Assembly: GCA_017302895.1 (NCBI GenBank) | Contig: JAFLBV010000001.1 | Span: 496,001-560,000, forward strand | DNA: 64,000 nt | Direction: 5' to 3' | From: Ignavibacteria bacterium | GTDB taxonomy: Bacteria > Bacteroidota > Ignavibacteria > Ignavibacteriales > Ignavibacteriaceae | In this document: positions 52,752 to 61,345 of the stretch, piece after piece | Position numbering within the stretch: position 1 is the stretch's first letter | How the letters are laid out: every line of letters begins with the position of its first letter | Made by a program: the position numbers and the translations under genes | Notes under the pieces: generated by a model | Databases searched by the model: none | Seen by the model: the letters and a program-made list of their open reading frames with translations, nothing else | What the model was told of the DNA's origin: nothing

Positions 52752-54719
52752 TTATTTTAGATATGTGAATTTTCTTGAAGCGGTAAAACTCCCCGCATTC
52801 AATCTGAAAATGTAGTTTCCGCTGGTGAGGTTTGTTCCCTCATATCTGAATGAGTGGTTGCCCGCTTCCATGGTTCCGAGGTCTTTTTTATCAATTTCCT
52901 GTCCTTCGATTGACCAGACAGTCAGAGTGACATGTGAGGAGACAGGGAGAGAAAAATTGAGAACCGTGGAAGAATTGAATGGGTTCGGGTAGTTCTGGTC
53001 GAGTACAAAATTGCCGATAACACCGTATTCAGCCTGAATTGTGTTGCTGTTCGTGAACGAGCCATCAAGGTCAACCTGCTTCAGGCGGAAGTAGTATGTT
53101 CCTTTTTCAGAAAGAGGAACCATTGCTTCATAATTGTTGACTGTTGTTGAAGTGCCGGCACCTCTTAATGATGACACCACCTCAAAGTTGGAACCGTCTT
53201 TCGACATTTCTATATCAAAACGGGAGTTGTTGGTCTCGGTTGCCGTTGTCCAGAGAAGTTTTACTCCGCCCGTTACCGTTTCGGATGTGAAAGATGTCAA
53301 TTCAACGGGTGTCCAGCCGACAGGGTAAAGTGTGATATCAAGGGGAGTTTTCAGCCCTGCAGCAACAACCACATTATCGATCGTGAGTGTCTGAAACCCC
53401 GGTGCTGAAACGGTGAGATTATAAGATCCGGGATAGATCATGCGGGCATAGGCACCCGAAAGGGTATCGGAAAAAACTTCTGAATTTGTGTTATCGTGAC
53501 CGTTTATGAAGATTTTTGCTCTTACGGGGTCACCATCGGGATTTCTGACAGCTCCGCCGATTCCTGAGAGAAGTTCTTTCATCAGGTTCAGCCATGCATT
53601 TTTGTTGTATGCCCAGATGGTTGGAATGTACGAACCGGGGATAAGTTTTGTACTAGAGAGTTCTATTGTCAATTCTCTTCCGTAGCGGAAATATGTGAAA
53701 AAGTCCTGTCTTCCGCCATATACCGAGTACCAGTCCCAACCGTTTGTGATACCGTTGTTGAACTCGGAGAGATAACCGTTGTTGTTACAGTAGAAGTGGA
53801 CTGTATCGGCATACCTTCTCGAAATCACTTGCCACCAGTTATCATCGGGGTGGCGGGCAACTCTTGAATCCCACGGGTAGTTCACAACCTCGGCACCGCC
53901 GTGATAGTTGGCAGAGAGGTTGAAATTTCTGGAGGTGGCGAGATTCATCATTATCTGGGTTTCAGGCTGCCATGAGTTTCCGTCGGGATGCGGACCCTGA
54001 ACAGGATCGGGGAAGTTTCTGTTGATGTCGATGTTGTTCGCATTTCCTCTTCTTGCACCTGTAACGGTTGAGTTACCCGAGCGGTATGTGCCGTCAGGAT
54101 TTGCGAGGGGATTAATCCATATCTCGAGATTGTTCACAAGACTGGTTACAAGGGGATCGACACCGTAATTTGAGAGGAGGTGATCGGCAAGTCTAATCAT
54201 GTTGACATAGGCAGCTGTTTCATCGCCGTGCATCGAGGATGAATGCATGAATCGGGGTTCCGCTTCGGTGGTGTTTACATTGTCGGAGATGACAGCGAAG
54301 AGGATTTTCCTCCCCTGTGTGGTGGTGCCTGCATCCACAATTCTGCAGAGATTGGGATAATCGAGTGCGAGGTCGTTCAACATCTGCACATAGGTCTCGT
54401 ATGTCGGGTAGGTATCCCAAAGACCGAGGGCTTTTGGATTTCCCATAGCGACAGGAACATCACCCGGATGGGGCAACACTTCAACCTTGTAGCCGTTCTT
54501 TTCGAAGTTTCTGAACTGTTCTTTATTTGCGTAGGCGGTAACGAATTTACCGTCAAATTTATCGATCGATATGATCTTTGTTATTTCGAGAAGCTCCCTT
54601 TTGTCGAAGACGGGGAAGCGGAAATAGACTTCGCCGTTCTTTTCGAAGTATTGGTCGTCAACACTCTGAGCGAACAGCGAGACGGATAGAATAAACAGAG
54701 CAAATAATTGCTTAAACAT
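52752..54719 (-). CDS. M14 zinc carboxypeptidase with T9SS sorting domain
   Basis: 655 residues. Signal peptide (1-18), M14 domain with zinc ligands in SSMHGDETAAYVNM (H164, E167) and NLSANYHGGAEVVNYPWD, and catalytic Glu in GRELTIELSSTKLIPGS. Then a carboxypeptidase-regulatory-like domain (GGAVRNPDGDPVRAKIFING), a fibronectin-III-like domain, and a type A sorting domain (QNYPNPFNSSTVLNFSLPV ... SGNYIFRL). Surface or secreted exopeptidase. Its ATG shares a base with the FAD oxidoreductase stop. Confidence 0.93.
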   Translation of the reverse strand: MFKQLFALFILSVSLFAQSVDDQYFEKNGEVYFRFPVFDKRELLEITKIISIDKFDGKFVTAYANKEQFRNFEKNGYKVEVLPHPGDVPVAMGNPKALGLWDTYPTYETYVQMLNDLALDYPNLCRIVDAGTTTQGRKILFAVISDNVNTTEAEPRFMHSSSMHGDETAAYVNMIRLADHLLSNYGVDPLVTSLVNNLEIWINPLANPDGTYRSGNSTVTGARRGNANNIDINRNFPDPVQGPHPDGNSWQPETQIMMNLATSRNFNLSANYHGGAEVVNYPWDSRVARHPDDNWWQVISRRYADTVHFYCNNNGYLSEFNNGITNGWDWYSVYGGRQDFFTYFRYGRELTIELSSTKLIPGSYIPTIWAYNKNAWLNLMKELLSGIGGAVRNPDGDPVRAKIFINGHDNTNSEVFSDTLSGAYARMIYPGSYNLTVSAPGFQTLTIDNVVVAAGLKTPLDITLYPVGWTPVELTSFTSETVTGGVKLLWTTATETNNSRFDIEMSKDGSNFEVVSSLRGAGTSTTVNNYEAMVPLSEKGTYYFRLKQVDLDGSFTNSNTIQAEYGVIGNFVLDQNYPNPFNSSTVLNFSLPVSSHVTLTVWSIEGQEIDKKDLGTMEAGNHSFRYEGTNLTSGNYIFRLNAGSFTASRKFTYLK

Positions 54720-56524
54720 TAGTATCCGGCTTTAAGTAGATTGTATAGTGTGTCAAAAAGTTCGTAACGGGGTTTTCCCTCGTGTTCGAACACAATTTCG
54801 TTTGCCTCGTCACTGTCCATTTCGAAAGCTTCGAGATAAGCCTCGATTTCCTGAGCAGTTACGGGTTCCTCACCACTGAATGAAAAATCCTCTTTCACCA
54901 CGAAGAACCCCGCAATGGCGAGTTCCTGAATTTTGGTAAACCGTGGATTTGTATTCCAGAGGTCTTTGTAGGGGAAGAGCTGGCAACCCGCTTCGAGGAG
55001 GACATCCTGGACATCCATCACTGAAACATCTGCGGGTCTTCTCTCTTTTTTAATGGAGAGTGCTGCAAGGGCACCAACTGCCTGACCGATAAGCATCACA
55101 CACGGTTGAAGCCGGGTGCATCCGTTCACAATATGCGATACGGAAATCGATTTTTCTGCGAGAAGGAGTCCATTCACCCCGGCAGGAATTAGGCAGTCCA
55201 TCGGAATCTGAAACGGTGCATTTGCAGGGAGTTCTTCGATCAGTCTCTCCTCGGGTTCCTTAAACATGTGACTGTGATGGTGGTCGAGGAAATAGTCACC
55301 CACAGCAATTGAATCGCTGATGAGGGGAGGTCTCAGGGTATATTCATCGGGCACCACATCCCACTCTCTCATGTAATAGTTTCCGATGCCTCTTCTGCTT
55401 TCACGCACATAGGGAATCGGCGGGAAGTGGTCGGGGGTGTCGTAAGCTGTTTCATCGATGCCCCACTCGGGATGACCGAGCTTTGTCTGCATATAGTGAA
55501 TGTAATCGCGAGTCAGTTCCTTTGCCTTCTCGAGGTGCCATCCCCTTTTTTCGAAATCATCGTAAATCTCCCTTGTGGTCGGATAATCGTTCGATCTAAA
55601 TGGCCAGTTGAGGAGATATTTATCGTTGGGAAGTGCGGCATATGAGATGAAACTCTCCCAGTTGTGAAGTTTGTGATTCAGATAAGCTTCATCGGTTGAA
55701 TTGGAATGTTCCGCCGTTGAATTCACAAATCTTTCGGGATCGTAATTCTCCGAGGGAGGTACAATTTTGATGTTGTTGGGGTCTTTTTTAAGAATCGCAC
55801 AAAATGTAAGGTCCTGAATTATTTCATCGGGATCATGCGGAGCTGAAGGCTCACCTGACTCAAAGGTTGATTCCCTCCCAAACCGGAAAGGCAGTCCCGC
55901 CAGATAGAGAACATCCCCGTACTCCGTGGCTTCGACGGTAATCTCTGCGTGAATCGGAACTTCAGTACTTCCGAACTTCAGTGCTTCAGTGTCTCCGAGG
56001 CTCTGAGGTTCTGAAGTTCTGAGGTTCTGCGATTCAGTGTCTCCGGGGTTCTGGAGTTCTGAGGTTCCGAGGTTCTTCGATTCAGTGTCTCCGAGGTTCC
56101 GAGGTTCCGAGGTTCCGAGGTTCTGTCGCTCTACCACCGCCCCTTTAACATTATTCGCTTCCTTAATTATTGAGACGAGTTTTGTGTTGTACCAGATAGT
56201 GAGGTTATCACCTGCGGAGGCGATGAGTTCGTCGAGGGCTTTTTGTCCCACTCGGGGTTCGAAGCAGGTAAGACTGATCCAGCCTGTGAAGGTGTTGTCG
56301 GGACCCCCGTAGTGGTCTTCAATTTTCTTTCTGAATTCGCCAAATATTCCACCACCGACGGCATGTTTGTTGCCGTCGAAAGCAGTTACACCTGCAGCGA
56401 GGAACATTCCGCCCACCATGGAGGATTCTTCAACAATCAGGGTTTTAATACCCATGCGGGCAGCCTGAATTCCGGCGCAGATGCCTGATGCACCGCCGCC
56501 AATAATCAACAATTCCGTTTTCAA
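54719..56524 (-). CDS. FAD-dependent oxidoreductase with octapeptide repeat insertion
   Basis: 601 residues. GIDA-like FAD motif IIGGGASGICAGIQAARMGIKTLIVEE (6-32), SSMVGGMFLAAGVTAFDG as in the FAD_oxidored (PF12831) family, and a C-terminal GCTRLQPCVMLIGQAVGALAAL. Residues about 133-188 are seven octapeptides of type xNLGTSEP / xNLGDTES, inserted where family members normally pass straight from (V)VERDG to EI.AEITVEATEYGD. The DNA of this stretch (about 55960-56128) is made of the same words as the intergenic arrays at 5418 and 33825. Reaction unknown. Downstream of gmhA by four bases. Confidence 0.82.
   Translation of the reverse strand: MKTELLIIGGGASGICAGIQAARMGIKTLIVEESSMVGGMFLAAGVTAFDGNKHAVGGGIFGEFRKKIEDHYGGPDNTFTGWISLTCFEPRVGQKALDELIASAGDNLTIWYNTKLVSIIKEANNVKGAVVERQNLGTSEPRNLGDTESKNLGTSELQNPGDTESQNLRTSEPQSLGDTEALKFGSTEVPIHAEITVEATEYGDVLYLAGLPFRFGRESTFESGEPSAPHDPDEIIQDLTFCAILKKDPNNIKIVPPSENYDPERFVNSTAEHSNSTDEAYLNHKLHNWESFISYAALPNDKYLLNWPFRSNDYPTTREIYDDFEKRGWHLEKAKELTRDYIHYMQTKLGHPEWGIDETAYDTPDHFPPIPYVRESRRGIGNYYMREWDVVPDEYTLRPPLISDSIAVGDYFLDHHHSHMFKEPEERLIEELPANAPFQIPMDCLIPAGVNGLLLAEKSISVSHIVNGCTRLQPCVMLIGQAVGALAALSIKKERRPADVSVMDVQDVLLEAGCQLFPYKDLWNTNPRFTKIQELAIAGFFVVKEDFSFSGEEPVTAQEIEAYLEAFEMDSDEANEIVFEHEGKPRYELFDTLYNLLKAGY
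55960..56128. repeat. Family 1 short-word repeat inside a coding region, 24-bp periodicity
   Basis: Seven 24-bp units on the minus strand built from CAGAACCTCGGAACCTCGG and GGAGACACTGAATCG words, in frame, coding for alternating xNLGTSEP and xNLGDTES. The open frame is kept because the unit length is a multiple of three and the words lack stops in this frame. Confidence 0.85.
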
Positions 56525-56528
56525 ATCG

Positions 56529-57125
56529 CTATCCTTTTATTTTACCGGAATAAAGTTCAAGTTCGGTAAGTTCAAAAATAATGTGTCCCGCAGTGATGTG
56601 TCCTTCCTGAATTCTCTGGACATTGTTCGAGGGGATTACAATAGCCACATCGACCATCGATTTCAGTTTTCCGCCCGTGCCACCGAGGAAACCGACCACT
56701 TTCATCCCTTTTTCCTTTGCTTTTTCGACAGCTTTAACCACATTTCCGGAGTTTCCCGAAGTGGAGACAGCCATGAGAAGATCACCCGTGTTTCCGAGTC
56801 CTTCAACATTTCTTGCGAAAACATTCTCGAAACCGATGTCGTTTCCGCCTGCGGTGAGGTTTGAAGTGTCGGTTGTAAGGGCAATTGCGGGAATTGCAGG
56901 TCTGTTAATTTCGTGGTTGAGTCTGATCATAAACTCGGTTGCGAGATGCTGACAGTCGGCAGCACTTCCGCCGTTTCCACAGAGGAGGAGCTTTTTGCCG
57001 TTTTTGAACGATTCAACAAACAGGGTTATCGCTGCAAGGATATCATCTCCGCAGGCTTCTATCATGTCAAGTTTTGTCTGTGCACTTTCGTTTAGAGACG
57101 CTACAAGGAAATCTTTTTTAAGCAT
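56529..57125 (-). CDS. gmhA: Phosphoheptose isomerase (SIS domain)
   Basis: 198 residues, normal length. SIS-domain features: LLLCGNGGSAADCQHLATEF, LTTDTSNLTAGGNDIGFENVF, LMAVSTSGNSGNVVKAVEKAKEKGMKVVGFLGG, and the zinc/active-site end RIQEGHITAGHIIFELTE. It isomerises sedoheptulose 7-phosphate to D-glycero-manno-heptose 7-phosphate for LPS heptose or a surface glycan. First gene of a minus-strand set with the FAD oxidoreductase and the two peptidases, although no functional link is evident. Confidence 0.93.
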   Translation of the reverse strand: MLKKDFLVASLNESAQTKLDMIEACGDDILAAITLFVESFKNGKKLLLCGNGGSAADCQHLATEFMIRLNHEINRPAIPAIALTTDTSNLTAGGNDIGFENVFARNVEGLGNTGDLLMAVSTSGNSGNVVKAVEKAKEKGMKVVGFLGGTGGKLKSMVDVAIVIPSNNVQRIQEGHITAGHIIFELTELELYSGKIKG

Positions 57126-57329
57126 TTTTTCCGTAATTTTATTATTAATAGTCTACAAACTTAACTCTTTTAGTTTTGATAGAAGAGGAATAAAAACCGC
57201 CAATTGAACAAAATCCGATTTATCGGTGTTATAACTTGTATCCCCAGATACTCTCTGAAACTGCCGTTATCTACGGGATAAAAATTGCGACCAATGAATT
57301 TCGACATTTAATACTTTAAAACAAACAAC

Positions 57330-58472
57330 ATGGCAATATTTTTCACAATTTTCTTCCTTGTTTACGGATCCGCGAACCTTTATGTTTACCTGAGAGGTCT
57401 TCAGGCAATCGATGTTGCTCCACTTTATCTTAAAATTATTTACTCCTCCATCTTTCTGCTTGGAGCGCTCGGGTATATTCTCGTCAGGGTATTTGACTGG
57501 GACGGAATCCTCTACGACATAGTGCATTATTGGGGGGCACTCTGGTTTGCGATACTTCTTTACGCATTTATGGCGGTTTTTCTTCTCGATATAGTCAGAC
57601 TGATCGACCGGTTTTTCCCGTTTGTTCCATACAACATCTTCTCAAATCCGCAGTACTTCAAGCTTGCCGTTTTTGGGGTTGTGATGGTTTATCTAATAGG
57701 GGTTGTCGGTTACGGAATGTACAATGCAGGAAACATCAAGGTAAAAACCCTCGAGATTACACTTCCGAAAAAAGGGAGTAAAGCATCCGAAATGAAGATA
57801 GCGTTCCTTTCCGATTCCCATTTTTCGCCGATCACAGGTTACAAAAAGGCGGTTGAAATTCACGATATTTTAAAAGGACTCGATCCCGATCTCATTCTGA
57901 TGGGTGGAGATATTATTGATGACAAGGCACACCACCTTGAGAGGCATGAAATTGATAAGGAACTTCGCAAAATAAAAGCACCACTCGGGGTTTACACCAT
58001 CAATGGTAACCATGAATTTATCAACGGATACAGGGAGAGTGTGGAATTTATCAAAAAATCGGGTATTTCACTCCTCGCTGATTCGAGCATTGTGATCGAC
58101 AGTTCGATTGTCATTGTCGGAAGGGAAGACCTTTCCATCAACCGCTTTGCGAATAAAAAGAGGAAAGAACTCTCAGAATTGATGGCATCGGTAAAAGAGA
58201 TGAATCTCCCGGTTATTCTGCTCGATCACCAGCCCTACAATCTTGAGCAGGCCGAACAAAACGGTGTGGATCTGCAACTTTCGGGACATACCCATAACGG
58301 ACAGTTGTTCCCTGCCAATCTCATCGTTCAGAAAATCTATGAAAAAGCATGGGGATACCATAAGAGGGGTAATACACAATATTACATCTCATCGGGAGCG
58401 GGTGTGTGGGGTCCGCCCGTGAGACTCGGAAGTGATTCCGAAGCTATACTTCTGAAGATCAAGTTTGAATAG
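57330..58472 (+). CDS. Membrane-anchored metallophosphoesterase, YkuE-like
   Basis: 380 residues. Four hydrophobic segments in the first 140 residues (IFFTIFFLVYGSANLYVYL; IYSSIFLLGALGYILV; WFAILLYAFMAVFLLDIV; LAVFGVVMVYLIGVVGYG), then a calcineurin-like phosphoesterase domain with DSHF, GGDIIDD, GNHEF, LDHQP and SGHTHNGQ. The metal-binding residues are all present. This layout matches YkuE/YaeI-like enzymes that hydrolyse phospholipid-linked or phosphodiester substrates at the membrane. Ends in a terminator. Confidence 0.88.
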   Translation: MAIFFTIFFLVYGSANLYVYLRGLQAIDVAPLYLKIIYSSIFLLGALGYILVRVFDWDGILYDIVHYWGALWFAILLYAFMAVFLLDIVRLIDRFFPFVPYNIFSNPQYFKLAVFGVVMVYLIGVVGYGMYNAGNIKVKTLEITLPKKGSKASEMKIAFLSDSHFSPITGYKKAVEIHDILKGLDPDLILMGGDIIDDKAHHLERHEIDKELRKIKAPLGVYTINGNHEFINGYRESVEFIKKSGISLLADSSIVIDSSIVIVGREDLSINRFANKKRKELSELMASVKEMNLPVILLDHQPYNLEQAEQNGVDLQLSGHTHNGQLFPANLIVQKIYEKAWGYHKRGNTQYYISSGAGVWGPPVRLGSDSEAILLKIKFE

Positions 58473-58473
58473 T

Positions 58474-58510
58474 AAAAAAGAGGTGTTATTCAATAAGTAA
58501 CGCCCCTTTT
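58474..58510 (+). terminator. Rho-independent terminator after metallophosphoesterase
   Basis: AAAAGAGGTGTTA pairs with TAACGCCCCTTTT (one mismatch, one G-T) around a 9-base loop, ending in TTTT. Confidence 0.7.
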
Positions 58511-58540
58511 GCAGTCACACAAAAAATTATGACTAATTTA

Positions 58541-58570
58541 CCCGTGTAACTTTTACTTTTTTCACACGGG
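58541..58570 (+). promoter_or_regulatory. Leader hairpin before serine hydrolase gene
   Basis: CCCGTGT and ACACGGG form a 7-bp stem enclosing 16 bases, ending seven bases before the ATG at 58577, so the ribosome-binding region would be next to or inside the fold. It may tune translation. Low confidence. Confidence 0.3.
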
Positions 58571-58576
58571 AATCTT

Positions 58577-60109
58577 ATGAGAAAGACATTGTTGTTTGCC
58601 CTCCTCTTACTTACGACGGGCATTCATTCACAGAGTCAACAGCTAACCACAAAACTTGAAGCAATAAAAAACAACAGGGGCGTCCTCGGGATGTCAGTAA
58701 CGGTAGTGAAGGATAAGGGAGTCTCTTATTCAAAAGGATTTGGACTAAGGGATGTGGGGCGCAATCTTCCCGTTAACGATTCATCAATTTATCGTATCGC
58801 CTCCATTTCAAAAATGGTGGCCGCCATCGCTCTGATGCAACTGTATGAAAAACGACTTGTGAATCTCGATGCTGACATCAGCAACTATCTCGGGTTTAAT
58901 CTCCGCAACCCCGCATATCCCAATGACATAATTACCGTTAGAAAAGTGATTTCCCATACCGCAAGCCTGAGGGACGGTTCGGGCTACGATGGTTTCCTTT
59001 CGGCTACCTATAACCAGAATCCACCGCCAAATATTCAGGCTCTCCTGACTTCAGGCGGATCATATTACACCTCCGACATGTACAGCAACACCAAATCACC
59101 AAATTCGAACTATTTTCAATACTCCAATGTCGATTTTGGGGTTATCGGAACGGTTGTTGAAAAGGTCTCAGGAAAGAGATTCGATATTTATTGCAGAGAA
59201 AATATTTTTATTCCTCTCGGGATGGATGCAGGATATAACATTCAAGACATTTCATCATTCAACGATATTGCGGTACTCTACAGAAAAAGCGGCGGACAAT
59301 GGGTGGCACAAGCCGACAACTTCAACGGCATTAAACCCCCGCCACGCGACTTTTCCCAATATGTTATTGGGAACAACGGACTTATCTTCGGACCACAAGG
59401 GGGACTCCGAACCTCTGCCCGCGACCTCTCTAAAATTTTGACTGCACTCCTGAATAACGGTTTGTACGGCAATACCCGTATCTTAAATGACACAACCTGT
59501 GCACGATTGAGAATGATGAACTGGATCTACGACAACACCAACGGCAACAACTACTACGGTATCTTCAATTCCTACAGCTACGGACAGCACAGGACCACGG
59601 AACTTCTGCCCACGGAAGTCCTCTATGGTCACCCCGGCGAAGCATACGGACTTATTAGTGATGCCTACTACTCAACCGACAAACGGTTCGGAATTGTTTT
59701 TATCACCAACGGCGGTCAATGGGGGTACGGTGTTTACAGCGGTTGGTATGATGTTGAGGAAGATGTCTTTCAGGCATGCCTCTCGGAGATGAACAACCTC
59801 ACGGGAGTAACGGATGAGGAACCACAACCAAACACCTTTACCCTTTTGCAGAATTATCCCAATCCATTTAATCCGGCAACAACCATTGTCTACACCCTCG
59901 CTGAATCAGCATTTGTAAAACTTTCCGTTTTCAACATGATGGGTGAGGAAGTGGCGGTACTCGTTTCAGGTGACCACCCTGCGGGCTCATTCAACGCAAG
60001 GTTCAAACCTGAAAATCTGCCATCCGGAATTTATACATATAAACTTTCGATCCTTATCAATGCCGGAAGGATGTTTGCATACCAAAGGAAGATGGTTTAT
60101 TTGAAATAG
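58577..60109 (+). CDS. Serine beta-lactamase-like hydrolase with T9SS sorting domain
   Basis: 510 residues. Signal peptide (1-18, LFALLLLTTGIHS). Class C beta-lactamase/D-peptidase fold with the SxxK motif in RIASISKM (S76-K79) and the YxN motif in FQYSNVDFG; the third motif position is HPGEAYG rather than KTG, as in many esterase- or peptidase-type relatives. The end is a type A sorting domain (QNYPNPFNPATTIVYTLAE ... SGIYTYKL ... KMVYLK). Secreted or surface hydrolase acting on peptides, esters or peptidoglycan; a role in antibiotic resistance is not implied. Confidence 0.9.
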   Translation: MRKTLLFALLLLTTGIHSQSQQLTTKLEAIKNNRGVLGMSVTVVKDKGVSYSKGFGLRDVGRNLPVNDSSIYRIASISKMVAAIALMQLYEKRLVNLDADISNYLGFNLRNPAYPNDIITVRKVISHTASLRDGSGYDGFLSATYNQNPPPNIQALLTSGGSYYTSDMYSNTKSPNSNYFQYSNVDFGVIGTVVEKVSGKRFDIYCRENIFIPLGMDAGYNIQDISSFNDIAVLYRKSGGQWVAQADNFNGIKPPPRDFSQYVIGNNGLIFGPQGGLRTSARDLSKILTALLNNGLYGNTRILNDTTCARLRMMNWIYDNTNGNNYYGIFNSYSYGQHRTTELLPTEVLYGHPGEAYGLISDAYYSTDKRFGIVFITNGGQWGYGVYSGWYDVEEDVFQACLSEMNNLTGVTDEEPQPNTFTLLQNYPNPFNPATTIVYTLAESAFVKLSVFNMMGEEVAVLVSGDHPAGSFNARFKPENLPSGIYTYKLSILINAGRMFAYQRKMVYLK

Positions 60110-60309
60110 CTATGAACTGTGAGCTATGATCTATGAGCTATTAACTTTGAGCTATTAACTTTGAGCTGACCTGAATTTTGGAAAAGGAGCGACAATCGTC
60201 TCGATTGTCCCACCGCAAATTTCCGGGATATCCACAAAAAATAATAACTAATAACTTATACTTCATAACTAAATTACTTCCGAAGCGAGGTTACATGTTC
60301 GTAGACAAG
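60110..60309. repeat. Composite dispersed repeat, copy 2 (inverted), left inverted repeat of vapBC cassette
   Basis: It starts with GAGCTATGAACTGTGAGCT words (60111-60172), then GGAAAAGGAGC with the hairpin GACAATCG-TCT-CGATTGTC (60180-60210), an AT-rich module ACTAATAACTTATACTTCAT (60248-60267), and TTACATGTTCGTAG (60291-60304). From 60180 to 60303 it is the inverted counterpart of 61201-61327. The gap to 60422 holds no convincing gene. Confidence 0.85.
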
Positions 60310-60422
60310 CGGGTAGACAACAAATCTTTTTCTCGAACTATCAAGATTTCAAGAAACCTTCTTGACAATTATCTCCATCTTATTTATATTGCGTATGTAT
60401 TTTCAATGATTCGAGATCGCAA

Positions 60423-60692
60423 ATGGAACGAACAAACAAAAACCAAACAAAGCGGATAAAAATCGGTACAATCCTCGATGCCGATGTAGTGCTGCAACTC
60501 AAGGAAACGGCTTTGCGCGAAGGAAAAACGATCAGCGATGTGGTTCAGGAGGCTGTAATCAGTTACAATCGTGTAGAAACAACCAAAACTGAACAGCGGA
60601 AAGAGGCTGCAAAGAGACTCTGCTCAAGTCCGTTTAATGTTTCAACTGATCAGCTCAAATCCGATCTTGAAGAGGACTACTACGACCAATGA
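60423..60692 (+). CDS. VapB-like antitoxin, ribbon-helix-helix type
   Basis: 89 residues. The core RIKIGTILDADVVLQLKETALREGKTISDVVQEAVISY is a ribbon-helix-helix DNA-binding unit; the rest (TEQRKEAAKRLCSSPF ... STDQLKSDLEEDYYDQ) is an acidic tail likely to wrap the toxin. Its stop overlaps the toxin start (ATGA). It would neutralise the PIN toxin and repress the pair. Flanked by inverted repeats. Confidence 0.8.
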   Translation: MERTNKNQTKRIKIGTILDADVVLQLKETALREGKTISDVVQEAVISYNRVETTKTEQRKEAAKRLCSSPFNVSTDQLKSDLEEDYYDQ

Positions 60693-61189
60693 ATTTAATG
60701 AATATTGACCCTTCAAAGCCCTTGATGCTGGATGCAAATATCTTTCTTTACGCGATTCAAAGAAAATCGGCTCAATGTGTGGACCTGATTGACCGAATTG
60801 CCGGCGGGGAAATTAACTGCTTTGTGACATCACATATATTAGCGGAAGTTATGCATGTTTTGATGATTGAGGAGGCACGAAGCAACGGAGCGATTACAGG
60901 TGGAAATCCCGCCCGGAAACTTAGTAAGAGGCCGGAAATTATTCGCTCACTCTATATTTATGAAAATGTTTTTGATGACATCATAAACCTGGGAATCAAC
61001 ATCGAAACAGTCGGGAAAACAGATCTGATGGAAGCCCTTGTTATTCAGAGGAGATACGGGCTGTTAACGAATGACTCCCTCATTGTAGCCGTTGCGAAAC
61101 GACTGGGAATTACCTCGCTTGCCTCTGCTGACAAAGTATTCAGTAAAGTCAGGAACCTGACTCTTTTCGCTCCTGACGATATTCAGTGA
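60689..61189 (+). CDS. VapC-like PIN-domain toxin
   Basis: 166 residues. PIN-domain RNase pattern: first acidic residue in LMLDANIFLYAIQ (D15), the Glu in SHILAEVMHVLMIEE, the second Asp in GKTDLMEALVIQRRYG and TNDSLIVAVAKRLG near the end. Likely an endoribonuclease acting on tRNA or rRNA, controlled by the antitoxin at 60423. The pair is enclosed by long inverted repeats, which suggests a mobile cassette. Confidence 0.82.
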   Translation: MNLMNIDPSKPLMLDANIFLYAIQRKSAQCVDLIDRIAGGEINCFVTSHILAEVMHVLMIEEARSNGAITGGNPARKLSKRPEIIRSLYIYENVFDDIINLGINIETVGKTDLMEALVIQRRYGLLTNDSLIVAVAKRLGITSLASADKVFSKVRNLTLFAPDDIQ

Positions 61190-61198
61190 TTTTGAAGT

Positions 61199-61345
61199 TG
61201 CTACGAACATCTAACCCTGCTCCGAGAGTAATTTAGTTATGAAGTATAAGTTATTAGTTATCATTTTTTATTGTGAATTCCGGCGTTTGTCGGTAGGACA
61301 ATCGAGACGATTGTCGCTCCTTTTCCGTTTTTTTGGGTTGGTTGC
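61199..61345. repeat. Composite dispersed repeat, copy 3, right inverted repeat of vapBC cassette
   Basis: Reverse complement of 60180-60303 with roughly 80% identity by eye: TTGCTACGAACAT, the AT-rich module ATGAAGTATAAGTTATTAGT, and the hairpin GACAATCG-AGA-CGATTGTC plus GCTCCTTTTCCG followed by a T-run. Confidence 0.85.

Noticed and set aside
60178..60459. 93-codon frame on plus strand overlapping the antitoxin start
   Set aside because: It is a translation of the composite repeat (EKERQSSRLS is the repeat's frame and reappears on the minus strand at 61254-61472); no independent coding evidence.
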